A stretch of DNA of 64,000 nucleotides, taken from Amycolatopsis sp. EV170708-02-1 (lineage in GTDB: Bacteria; Actinomycetota; Actinomycetes; Mycobacteriales; Pseudonocardiaceae). The position numbers were made by a program, and so were the translations under genes. The notes under the pieces were generated by a model that searched no databases, was not told where the DNA came from, and saw only the letters and a list, made by a program, of their open reading frames with translations. Where the stretch lies: NCBI RefSeq assembly GCF_022479115.1, contig NZ_CP092497.1, positions 9,362,001 through 9,426,000 of the forward strand. Reading direction: 5' to 3'. Of the stretch, positions 25,290-33,483 are shown in pieces. Each line of letters starts with the position of its first letter. The stretch's first letter is position 1.

Positions 25290-25306
25290 CCGGACTCCTT
25301 TCGCCG

Positions 25307-26524
25307 CTACCCGTCGCTGACCGATACACCGCCTTCGATGGCGCTGCTCAATGTAGCCGCAACGTCGTCTTTGACCCACTCGCCCTGACGAAGCACCTTG
25401 ACCGGCCGCAGGTCGCGGTCGAGCACGACGACGTCGGCCGCGAGCCCGGCCCGCAGCGAGCCGGTCCGGTCGGCGATGCCGAGCAGTTCGGCGGGGCGCC
25501 CGGAGGTCGCGCGGACTGCGTCGAGCAGGTCGATACCCGCGCCGCGCACGAGGTTGCGGAAGGCCGCGTCCATGGTCAGCGTGCTGCCCGCGAGCGAACC
25601 GTTCCCGGCAAGGGTGGCGACGCCGTCGCGGACGTCGACCTCGAGGCGGCCGAGGATGTAGCTGCCGTCGGCGGCGTCGGTGGCCGACATGGCGTCGGTG
25701 ATGAGCACCGTCCGGCCCTTGCCCGCGTGGTGCGCGGCAAGCCGCAGCACGGTCGGGTGCACGTGGACGAGGTCGCAGATCAGCTCGACGGTGATGCGCT
25801 CGTCGTCGAGGAGGGCGCCGATCGGGCCCGGCTCGCGGTGGTGGAGCGGCCGCATGGCGTTGAAGAGGTGGGTCGCGACCGAGGCGCCCGCGTCGATCGC
25901 GGGGATGATCTGGTCCTCGACGCCGTCGGTGTGCCCGATGGCGGCGATGACCCCCGATTCGGCCAGTTGCCGGACGGCCTTGATCCCGCCGTGCAGTTCG
26001 GGGGCGAGGGTGACCATCCGGATGTCGCCGCGGCCCGCGCCGAGCAGCGCGTTGACCGTCGCCGTGTCCGGCTCGATCAGCGTCGCCGGGTCGTGCGCGC
26101 CGCACCGCGCTTTCGAGATGAAGGGTCCTTCAAGGTGAATTCCGGCAAGTTCACCCTCTTGGACCAGCTCACGCAGGGCCGCGATCTGGTCCCTGAGCAC
26201 CGGGATGGGGTCCGAGACCAGACTGCCGAGCATGGTCGTGGTCCCGTGCCGCCGGTGCGCGCGGACCGCGCGGAGCAGCTCCTCGGGGTTCGCGCTGGAG
26301 AACGATCCGCCCCCGCCGCCATGGCAGTGGGTGTCGACGAACCCGGGCACGACCAGGTGCCCGTCGACGTCGACGCGATCGATGTCCGGGGGTGTCCCGG
26401 AACCGACTTGGACGATCTTGCCGGCGGCGATAGCCAGCCAGCCGTCGTCGAGTACACGGTCCGGGGCGACGACCCGGCCGCCCACGATCACGAAATCTCC
26501 GGCGCCTCTCACGCCCCCCAGCAT
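25307..26524 (-). CDS. nagA: N-acetylglucosamine-6-phosphate deacetylase
   Basis: A 405-residue amidohydrolase that removes acetate from GlcNAc-6-P to give glucosamine-6-P in amino-sugar and cell-wall recycling. Visible: the metal motif VDTHCHGGGG (~60), HLEGPFIS, the catalytic region AIGHTDGVED, HLFNAM and VLITDAMSA. ATG 26524 sits immediately downstream of a DasR-type operator; a start at 26545 would place the operator inside the gene. GTG 26512 is another possible start and could be leaderless. Regulation by a DasR homologue responding to glucosamine-6-P is expected from known actinobacterial systems. Confidence 0.92.
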   Translation of the reverse strand: MLGGVRGAGDFVIVGGRVVAPDRVLDDGWLAIAAGKIVQVGSGTPPDIDRVDVDGHLVVPGFVDTHCHGGGGGSFSSANPEELLRAVRAHRRHGTTTMLGSLVSDPIPVLRDQIAALRELVQEGELAGIHLEGPFISKARCGAHDPATLIEPDTATVNALLGAGRGDIRMVTLAPELHGGIKAVRQLAESGVIAAIGHTDGVEDQIIPAIDAGASVATHLFNAMRPLHHREPGPIGALLDDERITVELICDLVHVHPTVLRLAAHHAGKGRTVLITDAMSATDAADGSYILGRLEVDVRDGVATLAGNGSLAGSTLTMDAAFRNLVRGAGIDLLDAVRATSGRPAELLGIADRTGSLRAGLAADVVVLDRDLRPVKVLRQGEWVKDDVAATLSSAIEGGVSVSDG

Positions 26525-26526
26525 AT

Positions 26527-26542
26527 ATTGGTCTGGACCAAG
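26527..26542. promoter_or_regulatory. DasR-type operator (dre) upstream of nagA
   Basis: ATTGGTCTGGACCAAG has perfect TTGGTC/GACCAA arms around TG and matches the DasR site core TGGTCTAGACCA in all but one central base. It is placed directly before the nagA start. DasR control of nagA is established in Streptomyces; its role here is inference. Confidence 0.8.
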
Positions 26543-26582
26543 CATGGCGGCACAACCCAGCGGTCGAGATGAAGGCCGGGCA

Positions 26583-27158
26583 TCAGTTCGGTGACTGCAT
26601 CGCTTTCTGCAGTGCTTCGAGCGCCCGGCTGGCGGTTGACTTAACGGTACCTTTCGAAATCCCGGCGGCCTCCGAGATTTCGGCCTCACTCAGCCCACCG
26701 TAGTAACGGAGGACGAGAACCTCGCGCTGGCGAGGGGGCAGTTTGGACAAAGCGCTCACAACGGCCTGATGTTCACTCGACAGCATGGCGAGGCTTTCCG
26801 CCGAACGCGCGTTGACGGCGTGCGGCGCGACATACTCGCGCGCGGTCTTGCGGCGGCGCAGCACGCTGCGTGAGCCGTTGACCACGGCGGTGCGCAGGTA
26901 TCCGACGGCCGCGGCGGCGTCGCGCAGGCGCCCCCAGTTGCGGTGCAGCCCGGTGAAGGCCTCCTGGACGACGTCCTCGGCGGTCGCCGGTTCGTCCACG
27001 AGCAGGATGGCCAGCCGCACGAGCCGCATCCGGTGCTGGCGATAGAGATCCTCAAGGGTCAGCGGTGCCGCAGGCGGCGGTGGCGTGACCGGTCCGTCCA
27101 TGGTGCGCAGATGGCCGAGGGTCGCCTCGACACTGCGTTCCGCATTGCCCTCGAGCAT
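26583..27158 (-). CDS. ECF sigma factor (SigE-type)
   Basis: A 191-residue group 4 sigma factor. Region 2 is YRQHRMRLVRLAILLVDEPA...AEDVVQEAFTGLHRNW. Region 4 is LPPRQREVLVLRYYGGLSEA followed by the HTH AEISEAAGISKGTVKSTASR. The middle linker is longer than minimal. No anti-sigma gene is adjacent on either side, so it is an orphan by position. ATG 27158 follows AGGGGT. Same strand as nagA, with 58 bases and the dre between them. Confidence 0.92.
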   Translation of the reverse strand: MLEGNAERSVEATLGHLRTMDGPVTPPPPAAPLTLEDLYRQHRMRLVRLAILLVDEPATAEDVVQEAFTGLHRNWGRLRDAAAAVGYLRTAVVNGSRSVLRRRKTAREYVAPHAVNARSAESLAMLSSEHQAVVSALSKLPPRQREVLVLRYYGGLSEAEISEAAGISKGTVKSTASRALEALQKAMQSPN

Positions 27159-27299
27159 GTACCCCTACCTGTTCATTTACCCCTTTGAAGCACAACCTGT
27201 GCGTGGCGCTCGATCAGCGTATCGGGTGGGGCGACGGTCCTGCCTGATCGGATCCTGAGAAGCTGGGGGGCGTCTGTCGGAACGACCTTGGAGATGTCG

Positions 27300-27584
27300 A
27301 TGGCCTGGTTCCTGGTGGAGATCACGTACGTGCAGGAGAAGCTGGCGGACGTGCGTCCCCGGCACCGGAAGTTCCTCTCCGACCTCGCCGACCAGGGCGT
27401 CGTCGCGCTCGGCGGCCCGCTGGGCGACGGCTCCGGCGGCATCTCGATGTACCAGGCGGCCGACGAGGCGGCGCTGCTCGACATCATCGACCAGGACCCG
27501 TACCACCTCGAAGGTGTCGTGGCGAAGCGGACGGTGCGCGAGTTCAAGCCGGTGATCGGCGCCTGGATCCCGAAGGAAGCCTGA
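27300..27584 (+). CDS. YciI-like protein
   Basis: A 94-residue ferredoxin-like alpha-beta protein of the YciI/muconolactone-isomerase-like family. The His-containing core RPRHRKFLSDLADQGVVALG (~21-40) and DPYHLEGV, with the conserved Asp-Pro-His/Tyr, are typical. I chose ATG 27300 because GGAG lies seven bases before it; earlier starts at 27288 and 27294 are weaker. The role is unknown; homologues are implicated as small isomerases or dehydrochlorinase-like enzymes. Confidence 0.8.
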   Translation: MAWFLVEITYVQEKLADVRPRHRKFLSDLADQGVVALGGPLGDGSGGISMYQAADEAALLDIIDQDPYHLEGVVAKRTVREFKPVIGAWIPKEA

Positions 27585-27588
27585 CGGG

Positions 27589-28593
27589 TCAGAGGTCGAG
27601 GGTGACCGGCTCGCGTTCGACACAGACCCGGACGCGGTCGCCGGTCACCGTCGGCAGTTCGCACGTCCCGCAGAACCCCTGGCGGCACGAATACGCGATG
27701 CCTGGCACGGTCTCGCGCAGGACGTCGAGCGTCGTCCGGTCGGCGGGCACGTCCAGTGTCACGCCGCTGCGCGCGAGTTCGACGCGGAACGGCTTGCCGC
27801 CGACGATCGGTGGCGTCGAGAACCGTTCGAAGAACACCGGCCCCGAACCGCGCAGCGCCGCGTCCGTCCGGACGCCCACGATCATCGGAACCGGGCCGCA
27901 GCAGTAGATCGGCGCGCCCTCCGGTGCCCCTTCGAGCAATTCCGCGCCTGAGGCGGGGATCCCGTAGTCCGTGTCCGGCCGGATCCAGACTCGATCGCCG
28001 AATTCGGACAATTCTTCCAGGAACGGCATCGAAGCCTCGTCTCGACCGGTGTAGACCAGTCGCCAGTCCGCGCCGGAAGCGGCAGCCTGCCGCACCATCG
28101 GCAGGATCGGCGTGATCCCGATACCGCCCGCTATGAACAGATACGCCGGGCTCGCGACGAACGGGAACGCGTTGCGCGGGCCGCGCCCGGTGATCCGCGC
28201 GCCCTTCTTCAACGCGTGCATCGCCGTCGATCCCTCACCGAGCAACCGGACTCCGACGCGGTAGGCCGAGCGGTCGTCCGGATCGCCGCACAGGGAGTAC
28301 TGCCGGACCAGGCCCGGCCGCGGCGAGAGATCGATGTGCGCGCCGGGCCGCCACCGCGGCAGCGGCTCGCCGCGTTCGTGCACCAGCCGAAGGACGGCGA
28401 CGCCGTCCGCCTGGGCGCGGAGGTCGTCGACGACCAGCGGGAGGTCACGGTCGACGGCGACCACAGGCGGACGGCGACGGCCGCTCACCCCGCTGAGCCT
28501 GCGGTACAGCGCGACGACACCGGTCAGCGAAGCCATCGCGCGGTCGGTGCGCCCGCTGCCGTCGAGCCGCAGTGGCCTCGGCGGTGGTTTCAT
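27589..28593 (-). CDS. Phthalate-dioxygenase-reductase-type flavin/2Fe-2S oxidoreductase
   Basis: A 334-residue electron-transfer protein: flavin-binding domain with RQYSLCGD, NAD-binding domain with FIAGGIGITPILPM and IYCCGPVPMI, and a C-terminal plant-type 2Fe-2S domain CRQGFCGTCELPTVTGDRVR with a final Cys. This is the VanB/PDR order. It starts in an ATGA overlap with the upstream hydrolase gene, so it is the last of three coupled genes with a Baeyer-Villiger-type monooxygenase. It probably supplies electrons to an oxygenase or diiron enzyme; the partner may be the PF10118 protein next to it (inference). Confidence 0.9.
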   Translation of the reverse strand: MKPPPRPLRLDGSGRTDRAMASLTGVVALYRRLSGVSGRRRPPVVAVDRDLPLVVDDLRAQADGVAVLRLVHERGEPLPRWRPGAHIDLSPRPGLVRQYSLCGDPDDRSAYRVGVRLLGEGSTAMHALKKGARITGRGPRNAFPFVASPAYLFIAGGIGITPILPMVRQAAASGADWRLVYTGRDEASMPFLEELSEFGDRVWIRPDTDYGIPASGAELLEGAPEGAPIYCCGPVPMIVGVRTDAALRGSGPVFFERFSTPPIVGGKPFRVELARSGVTLDVPADRTTLDVLRETVPGIAYSCRQGFCGTCELPTVTGDRVRVCVEREPVTLDL

Positions 28594-29456
28594 CGGGGTT
28601 CGTCGGCGGCCAACGCGGCCGGCGAACTCGCGAGATACGCGACGGCCTGATCGGTGTTGCCGGTTTCGGCGGGGTGGTAGGACTTCCGGAAATACGGCCG
28701 GATCTCGCGCCGCAATTGCCTGCCCGACGGCAGCAAACCGAGCTTCGCGACGCGCAGATAGGTCCGGAAACTCGTCTTGCCCGGCCGGGTCGGGTCGTTC
28801 TTCATGAGGAACCTGGTGCCCCGCAAGAAGACCCACGCGAGTACCGGCGTCACCACGAGCATGCTGCGCACGCGGCGCGTGTAGCGGCCGTCGAGGTGCA
28901 TGAACAGATCGAAGGCGACCGAGCGATGCTCGACCTCTTCGGCGCCGTGCCAGCGCAAGAGATCCAGCATCGTCGGATCGGCGCCCGCCTTGTCGAGCGC
29001 TTCGGCGTCGAGGATCCACTGGCCGAGGAACGCCGTGTAGTGCTCGATGGCCGCGATGATGGCGAGTCGTTCGATCAGCCATTCTTCGCGCCGTTTGGCG
29101 GAAAGGTCGCGGTCGCCGAGCAGACGGCGGAACATCCACTCCATCTGCGCGATGTACGGGCGGACGTCGACGCCCGCGGCTTCGAGGTGTTCGGCGGCGC
29201 CGTCGTGCGCCTCGGCGTGCATGGCCTCCTGGCCGATGAAGCCGAGGACGTCCTCCTTGAGCCGCTCGTCGCGGATCAGCGGCACGGCCTGCTTGAACAC
29301 CTCGACGAACCAGCGTTCGCCCTCCGGCAACGCGAGATGCAGCACGTTGATCGTGTGCGTCGCCTGCGGTTCGCCGGGGATCCAGTGCATCGGCAACGAC
29401 GTCCAGTCGAACTCGACGTCACGCGCGTGCAGGACGATCTGCTCGTGGTCGGTCAC
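28590..29456 (-). CDS. PF10118 predicted metal-dependent hydrolase
   Basis: A 288-residue helical protein. Metal-ligand-like motifs typical of this family and of ferritin-like diiron proteins are spaced through it: EVFKQAVP, GFIGQEAMHAEAHD, AIEHYTAFLG and HGAEEVEHRSVAFD. The repeated E..H patterns suggest a dinuclear metal site, so an oxygenase or desaturase-like activity is as plausible as hydrolysis. GTG 29456 with GGGAGG upstream overlaps the monooxygenase stop. The adjacent 2Fe-2S reductase would fit as an electron donor. Confidence 0.85.
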   Translation of the reverse strand: MTDHEQIVLHARDVEFDWTSLPMHWIPGEPQATHTINVLHLALPEGERWFVEVFKQAVPLIRDERLKEDVLGFIGQEAMHAEAHDGAAEHLEAAGVDVRPYIAQMEWMFRRLLGDRDLSAKRREEWLIERLAIIAAIEHYTAFLGQWILDAEALDKAGADPTMLDLLRWHGAEEVEHRSVAFDLFMHLDGRYTRRVRSMLVVTPVLAWVFLRGTRFLMKNDPTRPGKTSFRTYLRVAKLGLLPSGRQLRREIRPYFRKSYHPAETGNTDQAVAYLASSPAALAADEPR

Positions 29457-30922
29457 GACGACCTCCCGCTGAGTTCGTAGTCGCTCGCGTCGACCTTGCG
29501 GGTTTCGAGCCAATAGCGCCAGGTGAAGCCGGGCCAGATCGTGCGGTTGACGCCCTTCGCGTCGAGATACCAGCTCTTGCAACCGCCCTGGGTCCACACG
29601 CCCTTGACGAGCTTGTCCTGGATCTCGCGCTGGAACTTCTCCTGCACACCCGGGCGGACGTCGAGCGCGGCGGCGCCCCGCGAATCGGCGAGCTTGATCG
29701 CGTCGACGACGTAGCGGGCCTGCGATTCGATCATGAAGACCACGGAGTTGTGGCCCAGCGCGGTGTTCGGCCCGAGGAGGAAGAACAGGTTGGGGAAACC
29801 GGCGACGCTGATGCCCTTGTGCGTGTGCATCCCCTCGGTCGCCCATTCCTTGGCGAGGTCGCGGCCGTCGATCCCGGTGATGTCCAGGTACTCCAAGGCA
29901 TCCGTGACCTTGAAACCGGTGCCGTAGATGATCGCGTCGACCTCGTGCTCGACGCCGTTCCCGTCGACGACGCCGTGCGCCTTGACCTCGCGCACGCCGG
30001 CGGTGTTGACGTCCACATTGGACCGATTGATCGCCGGGTAGTAGTCGTTGGAGATCAGCACCCGCTTGCAGCCCATGGTGTAGTCCGGGGTGACCTTCTT
30101 GCGCAGCTTCGGATCCTTGATGGCCTTGGCGATATGGCGTTTCGCGATCACCTCGCCGGCCTTCATGATCGCGGGATGCCCGTTGAAGCCGACGGCGCGC
30201 ACTTCGAGGAACCAGTACAGCGCGTTGCGGTAAAGCCGTTGCACACCGGGGATCCGGCGGAACGCGGTCTTGGCCCAGCCGGGCATCGCGTGGTCGGGCT
30301 TCGGCATGATCCACGGCGGCGTGCGCTGGAACAGCGTGAGCTCGTCGACCTCGGGGGCGATCTGAGGCACGAACTGGATCGCGCTCGCGCCGGTGCCGAC
30401 CACGGCGACCTTCTTGCCGCGCAGGTCGTACTCGTGGTTCCACTGCGCGGAATGCCAGGTCTGGCCCTTGAACTTCTCGATTCCGGGCAGCTCGGGCACC
30501 TGCGGGATGTGCAGGCCGCCGACACCGGAGACCAGGAACTGGGCTTCGAACTCACCCGATTTGGTATGCACGTGCCAGCGGCGCTCGGTGTCGTCCCAGG
30601 TCGCGCCGGTGAGCTCGACGCCGAACCGGATCTTGCGCCGCAGCCGGTACTTGTCGGTGACGTCCTTGAGGTACTGGAAGATCTCGGGGGCGGGCGAGAA
30701 CGACCGCGACCAGTCCGGGTTCTGCTCGTACGAGAACGAGTACATGTGGGACTGCACGTCGCAGGCGCAGCCGGGGTACGAGTTGTCGCGCCACGTACCG
30801 CCGACTTCGTCCGCCTTCTCCAGGATCACGTAATCGGTGATCCCGGCCTTTTCGAGCTGGATGGCCTGGCCGAGCCCGGAGAATCCGGTGCCCACGATCA
30901 CGACCTTGAATCGCTCGGTCAT
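29453..30922 (-). CDS. Flavin-containing Baeyer-Villiger-type monooxygenase
   Basis: A 489-residue FAD/NADPH monooxygenase of the EthA/MymA group. FAD motif VVIVGTGFSGLGQAIQLEKA (~8-27), GGTWRDNSYPGCACDVQSHM, BVMO fingerprint FKGQTWHSAQW (~151-161), NADPH motif VAVVGTGASAIQ, and C-terminal FFLLGPNTALGHNSVVFM. It would insert oxygen into a ketone or oxidise S/N atoms using NADPH. It is the first gene of a coupled operon with a PF10118 protein and a PDR-type reductase, preceded by a 17-bp palindrome. The substrate is probably a lipid or steroid-like ketone by analogy. Confidence 0.92.
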   Translation of the reverse strand: MTERFKVVIVGTGFSGLGQAIQLEKAGITDYVILEKADEVGGTWRDNSYPGCACDVQSHMYSFSYEQNPDWSRSFSPAPEIFQYLKDVTDKYRLRRKIRFGVELTGATWDDTERRWHVHTKSGEFEAQFLVSGVGGLHIPQVPELPGIEKFKGQTWHSAQWNHEYDLRGKKVAVVGTGASAIQFVPQIAPEVDELTLFQRTPPWIMPKPDHAMPGWAKTAFRRIPGVQRLYRNALYWFLEVRAVGFNGHPAIMKAGEVIAKRHIAKAIKDPKLRKKVTPDYTMGCKRVLISNDYYPAINRSNVDVNTAGVREVKAHGVVDGNGVEHEVDAIIYGTGFKVTDALEYLDITGIDGRDLAKEWATEGMHTHKGISVAGFPNLFFLLGPNTALGHNSVVFMIESQARYVVDAIKLADSRGAAALDVRPGVQEKFQREIQDKLVKGVWTQGGCKSWYLDAKGVNRTIWPGFTWRYWLETRKVDASDYELSGRSS

Positions 30923-30957
30923 CTGCGCCCTCCACGTCGAGGCTTTCCTGCGCAGAT

Positions 30958-30984
30958 GACGTTACCTCAAGTAACAGTTACTTG
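30958..30984. promoter_or_regulatory. Operator-like palindrome upstream of the monooxygenase operon
   Basis: CAAGTAAC-A-GTTACTTG (30968-30984) is a perfect dyad 46 bases before the monooxygenase start. The adjacent GACGTTACCTCAA (30958-30970) recurs with one change as GACGGTACCTCAA before the SDR gene (32402). The pattern suggests a shared regulator, probably TetR-type. Confidence 0.65.
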
Positions 30985-31001
30985 CTAGTACTACCTACCC
31001 G

Positions 31002-31475
31002 TCAGTACGTGCCGCCGAGCTTCGTGTGGTCCCAGCTCACGATCTTGGTCGGCCGGAAGATCAGCCCGATCCGCTTCGGGGCCTGCTTGCCGATGAACCC
31101 GGAGAGCTCGTCGGGCACCGGGTCCCCGGGCTTCGCGCCCGCGTACCGCTGCATGAGGTTGATCCCCATCTGGGTGACCGCGGCCGTATCGGTGACGACC
31201 TCGACATCGGCTTCGAGAGAGACCCCGCGCAGCTTCTCGTAGCTGTCGCCGTCCTCGATGAGCACGGTGGCGCGGGGGTCTCGCTCCAGGTTCTTCGCCT
31301 TCTGGGAGGTGCCGTAGGTCCAGGTCGCGACGCCGGACTCGTGCGGGTAGTACCAGAGGGGCGCCAGATGCGGACGGCCGTTCGGGCCGATCGTCGCGAC
31401 GTTGATGACCTTCTGCTCGTCGAGGTAGGCGGCGAGTTCGTCAGGTGACATGCGGATCTGGTCGCGACGGGACAT
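31002..31475 (-). CDS. PPOX-class F420/FMN-dependent protein
   Basis: A 157-residue split-barrel flavoprotein. INVATIGPNGRPHLAPLWYY and KAKNLERDPRATVLIEDGDSYE are the cofactor-binding blocks of the F420-binding PPOX families, longer than the one at 19925 by a C-terminal helix and strand. It starts three bases after the SDR stop, so the two are one operon, just upstream of the monooxygenase operon. A role as a reductase in the same pathway is plausible. Confidence 0.85.
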   Translation of the reverse strand: MSRRDQIRMSPDELAAYLDEQKVINVATIGPNGRPHLAPLWYYPHESGVATWTYGTSQKAKNLERDPRATVLIEDGDSYEKLRGVSLEADVEVVTDTAAVTQMGINLMQRYAGAKPGDPVPDELSGFIGKQAPKRIGLIFRPTKIVSWDHTKLGGTY

Positions 31476-31478
31476 GCG

Positions 31479-32369
31479 TCAGCCCTTTCGTGTGGCGGCC
31501 CGGCCTGCCTGGCCGGTCACTGAAGATTCGTACGCCCCGCGCTCCTTGATGTCCATGAGCGCGGCGGCGTCGGCCTTCTTGATCCGGCCCTTCGCGCCGA
31601 TCTCGATGATCGGCGGCAGGAAGGCGCGGATCAGCTTCAGGCCGCCGACCCAGCGGGGCACGTGCACGGTGCGGGCGCGTTTGTTGACCCCGGCCTGGAG
31701 GTGGTCGAGCGCGACCGACAGCGGGTACGTCTTGCCGAGCAGGCCGGGCATGCCGGCGCGGAGCTTGCCGAAGACCGGGTGCTGGTCGGCGCTCTCGACG
31801 AGGTCGGTGCGGATCCAGGTGGGGTGCGCGACGCCGACCTTCACGCCGAGGTGGGCGACTTCGGCGCGGAAGCTGTTGCAGAACGCCTCGACGCCCGCCT
31901 TCGCGGCGGCGTAGTTCGCCATGCCGGGCGCGTGGGTGATCGCGGCCAGTGAGGAGATGGCCAGCAGGTAGCCCTTGCGGTCGATGACATGCGGAAGGGT
32001 GACGCGGAAGGTGCGCCAGACGCCGAGGAGGTCGACCTCGATGACCTTCTCGAAGGCGGCCGGATCCACCGACCGGACGAAACCGGAGGTCGCGATGCCG
32101 GCGTTCGCGATGACGATGTCGATCCCGCCGAAATGCTCGACGACGCCCGCGGTGGCGCGTTCGAGGTCGTCCCAGCTGGTGACGTCGGCTTCCCAGGCGT
32201 GCGCGCTGGGGCCGATCTTGTCGGCGACCGCCTGCTGTTCCTTGGCTTCGATGCCGACCAGGGCGACCTTCGCGCCCTGCGCGGCCAGGCGCTCGGCGAG
32301 TCCCGCGCCGATGCCCCTCGCGGCGCCGGTGATCAGGACGACCTTGCCGTTCACGCTGTTCTTGGCCAC
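31479..32369 (-). CDS. Short-chain dehydrogenase/reductase
   Basis: A 296-residue SDR: TGAARGIGAGLAERL (~13-27), IANAGIA, LAISSLAA with the catalytic Ser and YAAAKAGVEAF. The C-terminal ~70 residues are longer than in the classical family and Lys/Arg-rich, resembling SDRs linked to mycolate or lipid metabolism. GTG 32369 has GGAGG five bases upstream; the longer frame to 32414 is not needed. First gene of an SDR-PPOX operon with a 32-bp dyad 45 bases upstream. Confidence 0.88.
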   Translation of the reverse strand: MAKNSVNGKVVLITGAARGIGAGLAERLAAQGAKVALVGIEAKEQQAVADKIGPSAHAWEADVTSWDDLERATAGVVEHFGGIDIVIANAGIATSGFVRSVDPAAFEKVIEVDLLGVWRTFRVTLPHVIDRKGYLLAISSLAAITHAPGMANYAAAKAGVEAFCNSFRAEVAHLGVKVGVAHPTWIRTDLVESADQHPVFGKLRAGMPGLLGKTYPLSVALDHLQAGVNKRARTVHVPRWVGGLKLIRAFLPPIIEIGAKGRIKKADAAALMDIKERGAYESSVTGQAGRAATRKG

Positions 32370-32401
32370 GTTGCCTCCTCGTCCGAGCCCTAAGGCTTTC
32401 G

Positions 32402-32445
32402 GACGGTACCTCAACCTACCCGGAGTAAGCTACCCGCAAGTAGGT
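32402..32445. promoter_or_regulatory. Dyad and shared box upstream of the SDR operon
   Basis: ACCTAC (32414-32419) and GTAGGT (32440-32445) flank an inner CTAC-CCGCAA-GTAG dyad. The adjoining box GACGGTACCTCAA (32402-32414) is nearly the same as that before the monooxygenase operon, at about the same distance from the start codon (33 versus 36 bases). Confidence 0.55.
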
Positions 32446-32447
32446 GG

Positions 32448-32526
32448 GCTGAAAGGGGCCTTCACCGCATGCGACGCGGTGAAGGGCCCTTTCGGTGCAT
32501 GAGACGCGGGGAAAGTCTCCTTCAGC
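32448..32526. repeat. Three-segment palindrome overlapping the AKR stop codon (TGAAGG family)
   Basis: The left arm GAAAGGGGCCTTCACCGC pairs with GCGGTGAAGGGCCCTTTC in the middle, and the outer GCTGAA pairs with TTCAGC at the right end, which includes the aldo/keto reductase stop. It has the same three-segment plan as 4161-4257. Confidence 0.8.
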
Positions 32527-33433
32527 TCCCGGCGGCGCTGAGGGCGTCGATTTCGTCGGAGGTCAGGGCGAGGTCGGCGGCGGGCAGGAGGTCGTTCAGC
32601 TGCTCGACCGAACGGGCGCTCGCGATGGGCGCGGTGACGGTCGGCTGAGCGAACAGCCACGCGAGTGAAACGGCGGCGACCGGAACGCCGCGGGAGGCCG
32701 CGACCTCGTCGAGCGCCGCGAGCACTCGCTCGCCCCGTTCGTCCAAATAGGACGATGCGCGGGCGGCGCGCGGGCTGTCCCCGAGGTCGTCCTTCGAACG
32801 GTACTTCCCGGCGAGGAAACCCTTGGCCAGCGAGAAATACGGCAGGACGGCCAGCCCTTCCCGCTCGACCGTCGGCGCCAGTTCCCGCTCGTAGTCCCGC
32901 TCGACGAGGTTGTAGTGCGGTTGCAGCGCGACGAACTTCGCCAATCCTTCACGGTCCGAAATGGACAGTGCTTCGCCCAGCCGTTCGGCGGAGTAGTTCG
33001 ACGCCGCGACGTAGCGCACCTTGCCCGCGCGTACGAGCGCGTCGAAGGCGCGCAGTGTCTCCTCGATCGGGGTGTCCGGATCGTCGATATGCGCGTAGTA
33101 GAGGTCGATGTGATCGGTCCGCAGCCGTCGCAGCGAGTCTTCGGCCGCCGCCGCGATGTTCGCCGCCGACAGGCCCTTGCGTTGCTCCCACATGCCGGTC
33201 TTGGTCGCGATGACGACGTCGTCACGGCGGCCGCGCTTCGCCAGCCACTCGCCGATGATCGTCTCGGAGCCACCCTGGGAGTACAGGTCGGCGGTGTCGA
33301 TGAAGTTGCCGCCCGCCGCCGTGTAGGCGTCGAGGACGGCGAAGGACTGGTCCTGGTCCGCGGTCCAGCCGAAGACGTTGCCGCCGAGATTGATCCCCCG
33401 GACGTCGAGGTCGGTGTTCCCGAGTTTCGCCAT
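32522..33433 (-). CDS. Aldo/keto reductase
   Basis: A 303-residue NADPH-dependent TIM-barrel reductase. DTADLYSQGGSE (~46-57) holds the catalytic Asp and Tyr, ATKTG the Lys and YYAHIDDPDTP the His. NADPH contacts include SNYSAERL and PIASARSVEQL. The substrate is a carbonyl compound of unknown identity; related proteins reduce toxic aldehydes and keto-sugars. It is divergent from an LLM oxidoreductase across a 50-base gap. Confidence 0.9.
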   Translation of the reverse strand: MAKLGNTDLDVRGINLGGNVFGWTADQDQSFAVLDAYTAAGGNFIDTADLYSQGGSETIIGEWLAKRGRRDDVVIATKTGMWEQRKGLSAANIAAAAEDSLRRLRTDHIDLYYAHIDDPDTPIEETLRAFDALVRAGKVRYVAASNYSAERLGEALSISDREGLAKFVALQPHYNLVERDYERELAPTVEREGLAVLPYFSLAKGFLAGKYRSKDDLGDSPRAARASSYLDERGERVLAALDEVAASRGVPVAAVSLAWLFAQPTVTAPIASARSVEQLNDLLPAADLALTSDEIDALSAAGS

Positions 33434-33483
33434 GGTTCGAACATAAGGGAAGACATCGCCCGCCCGGGGCGTTGCCTCGGAAC

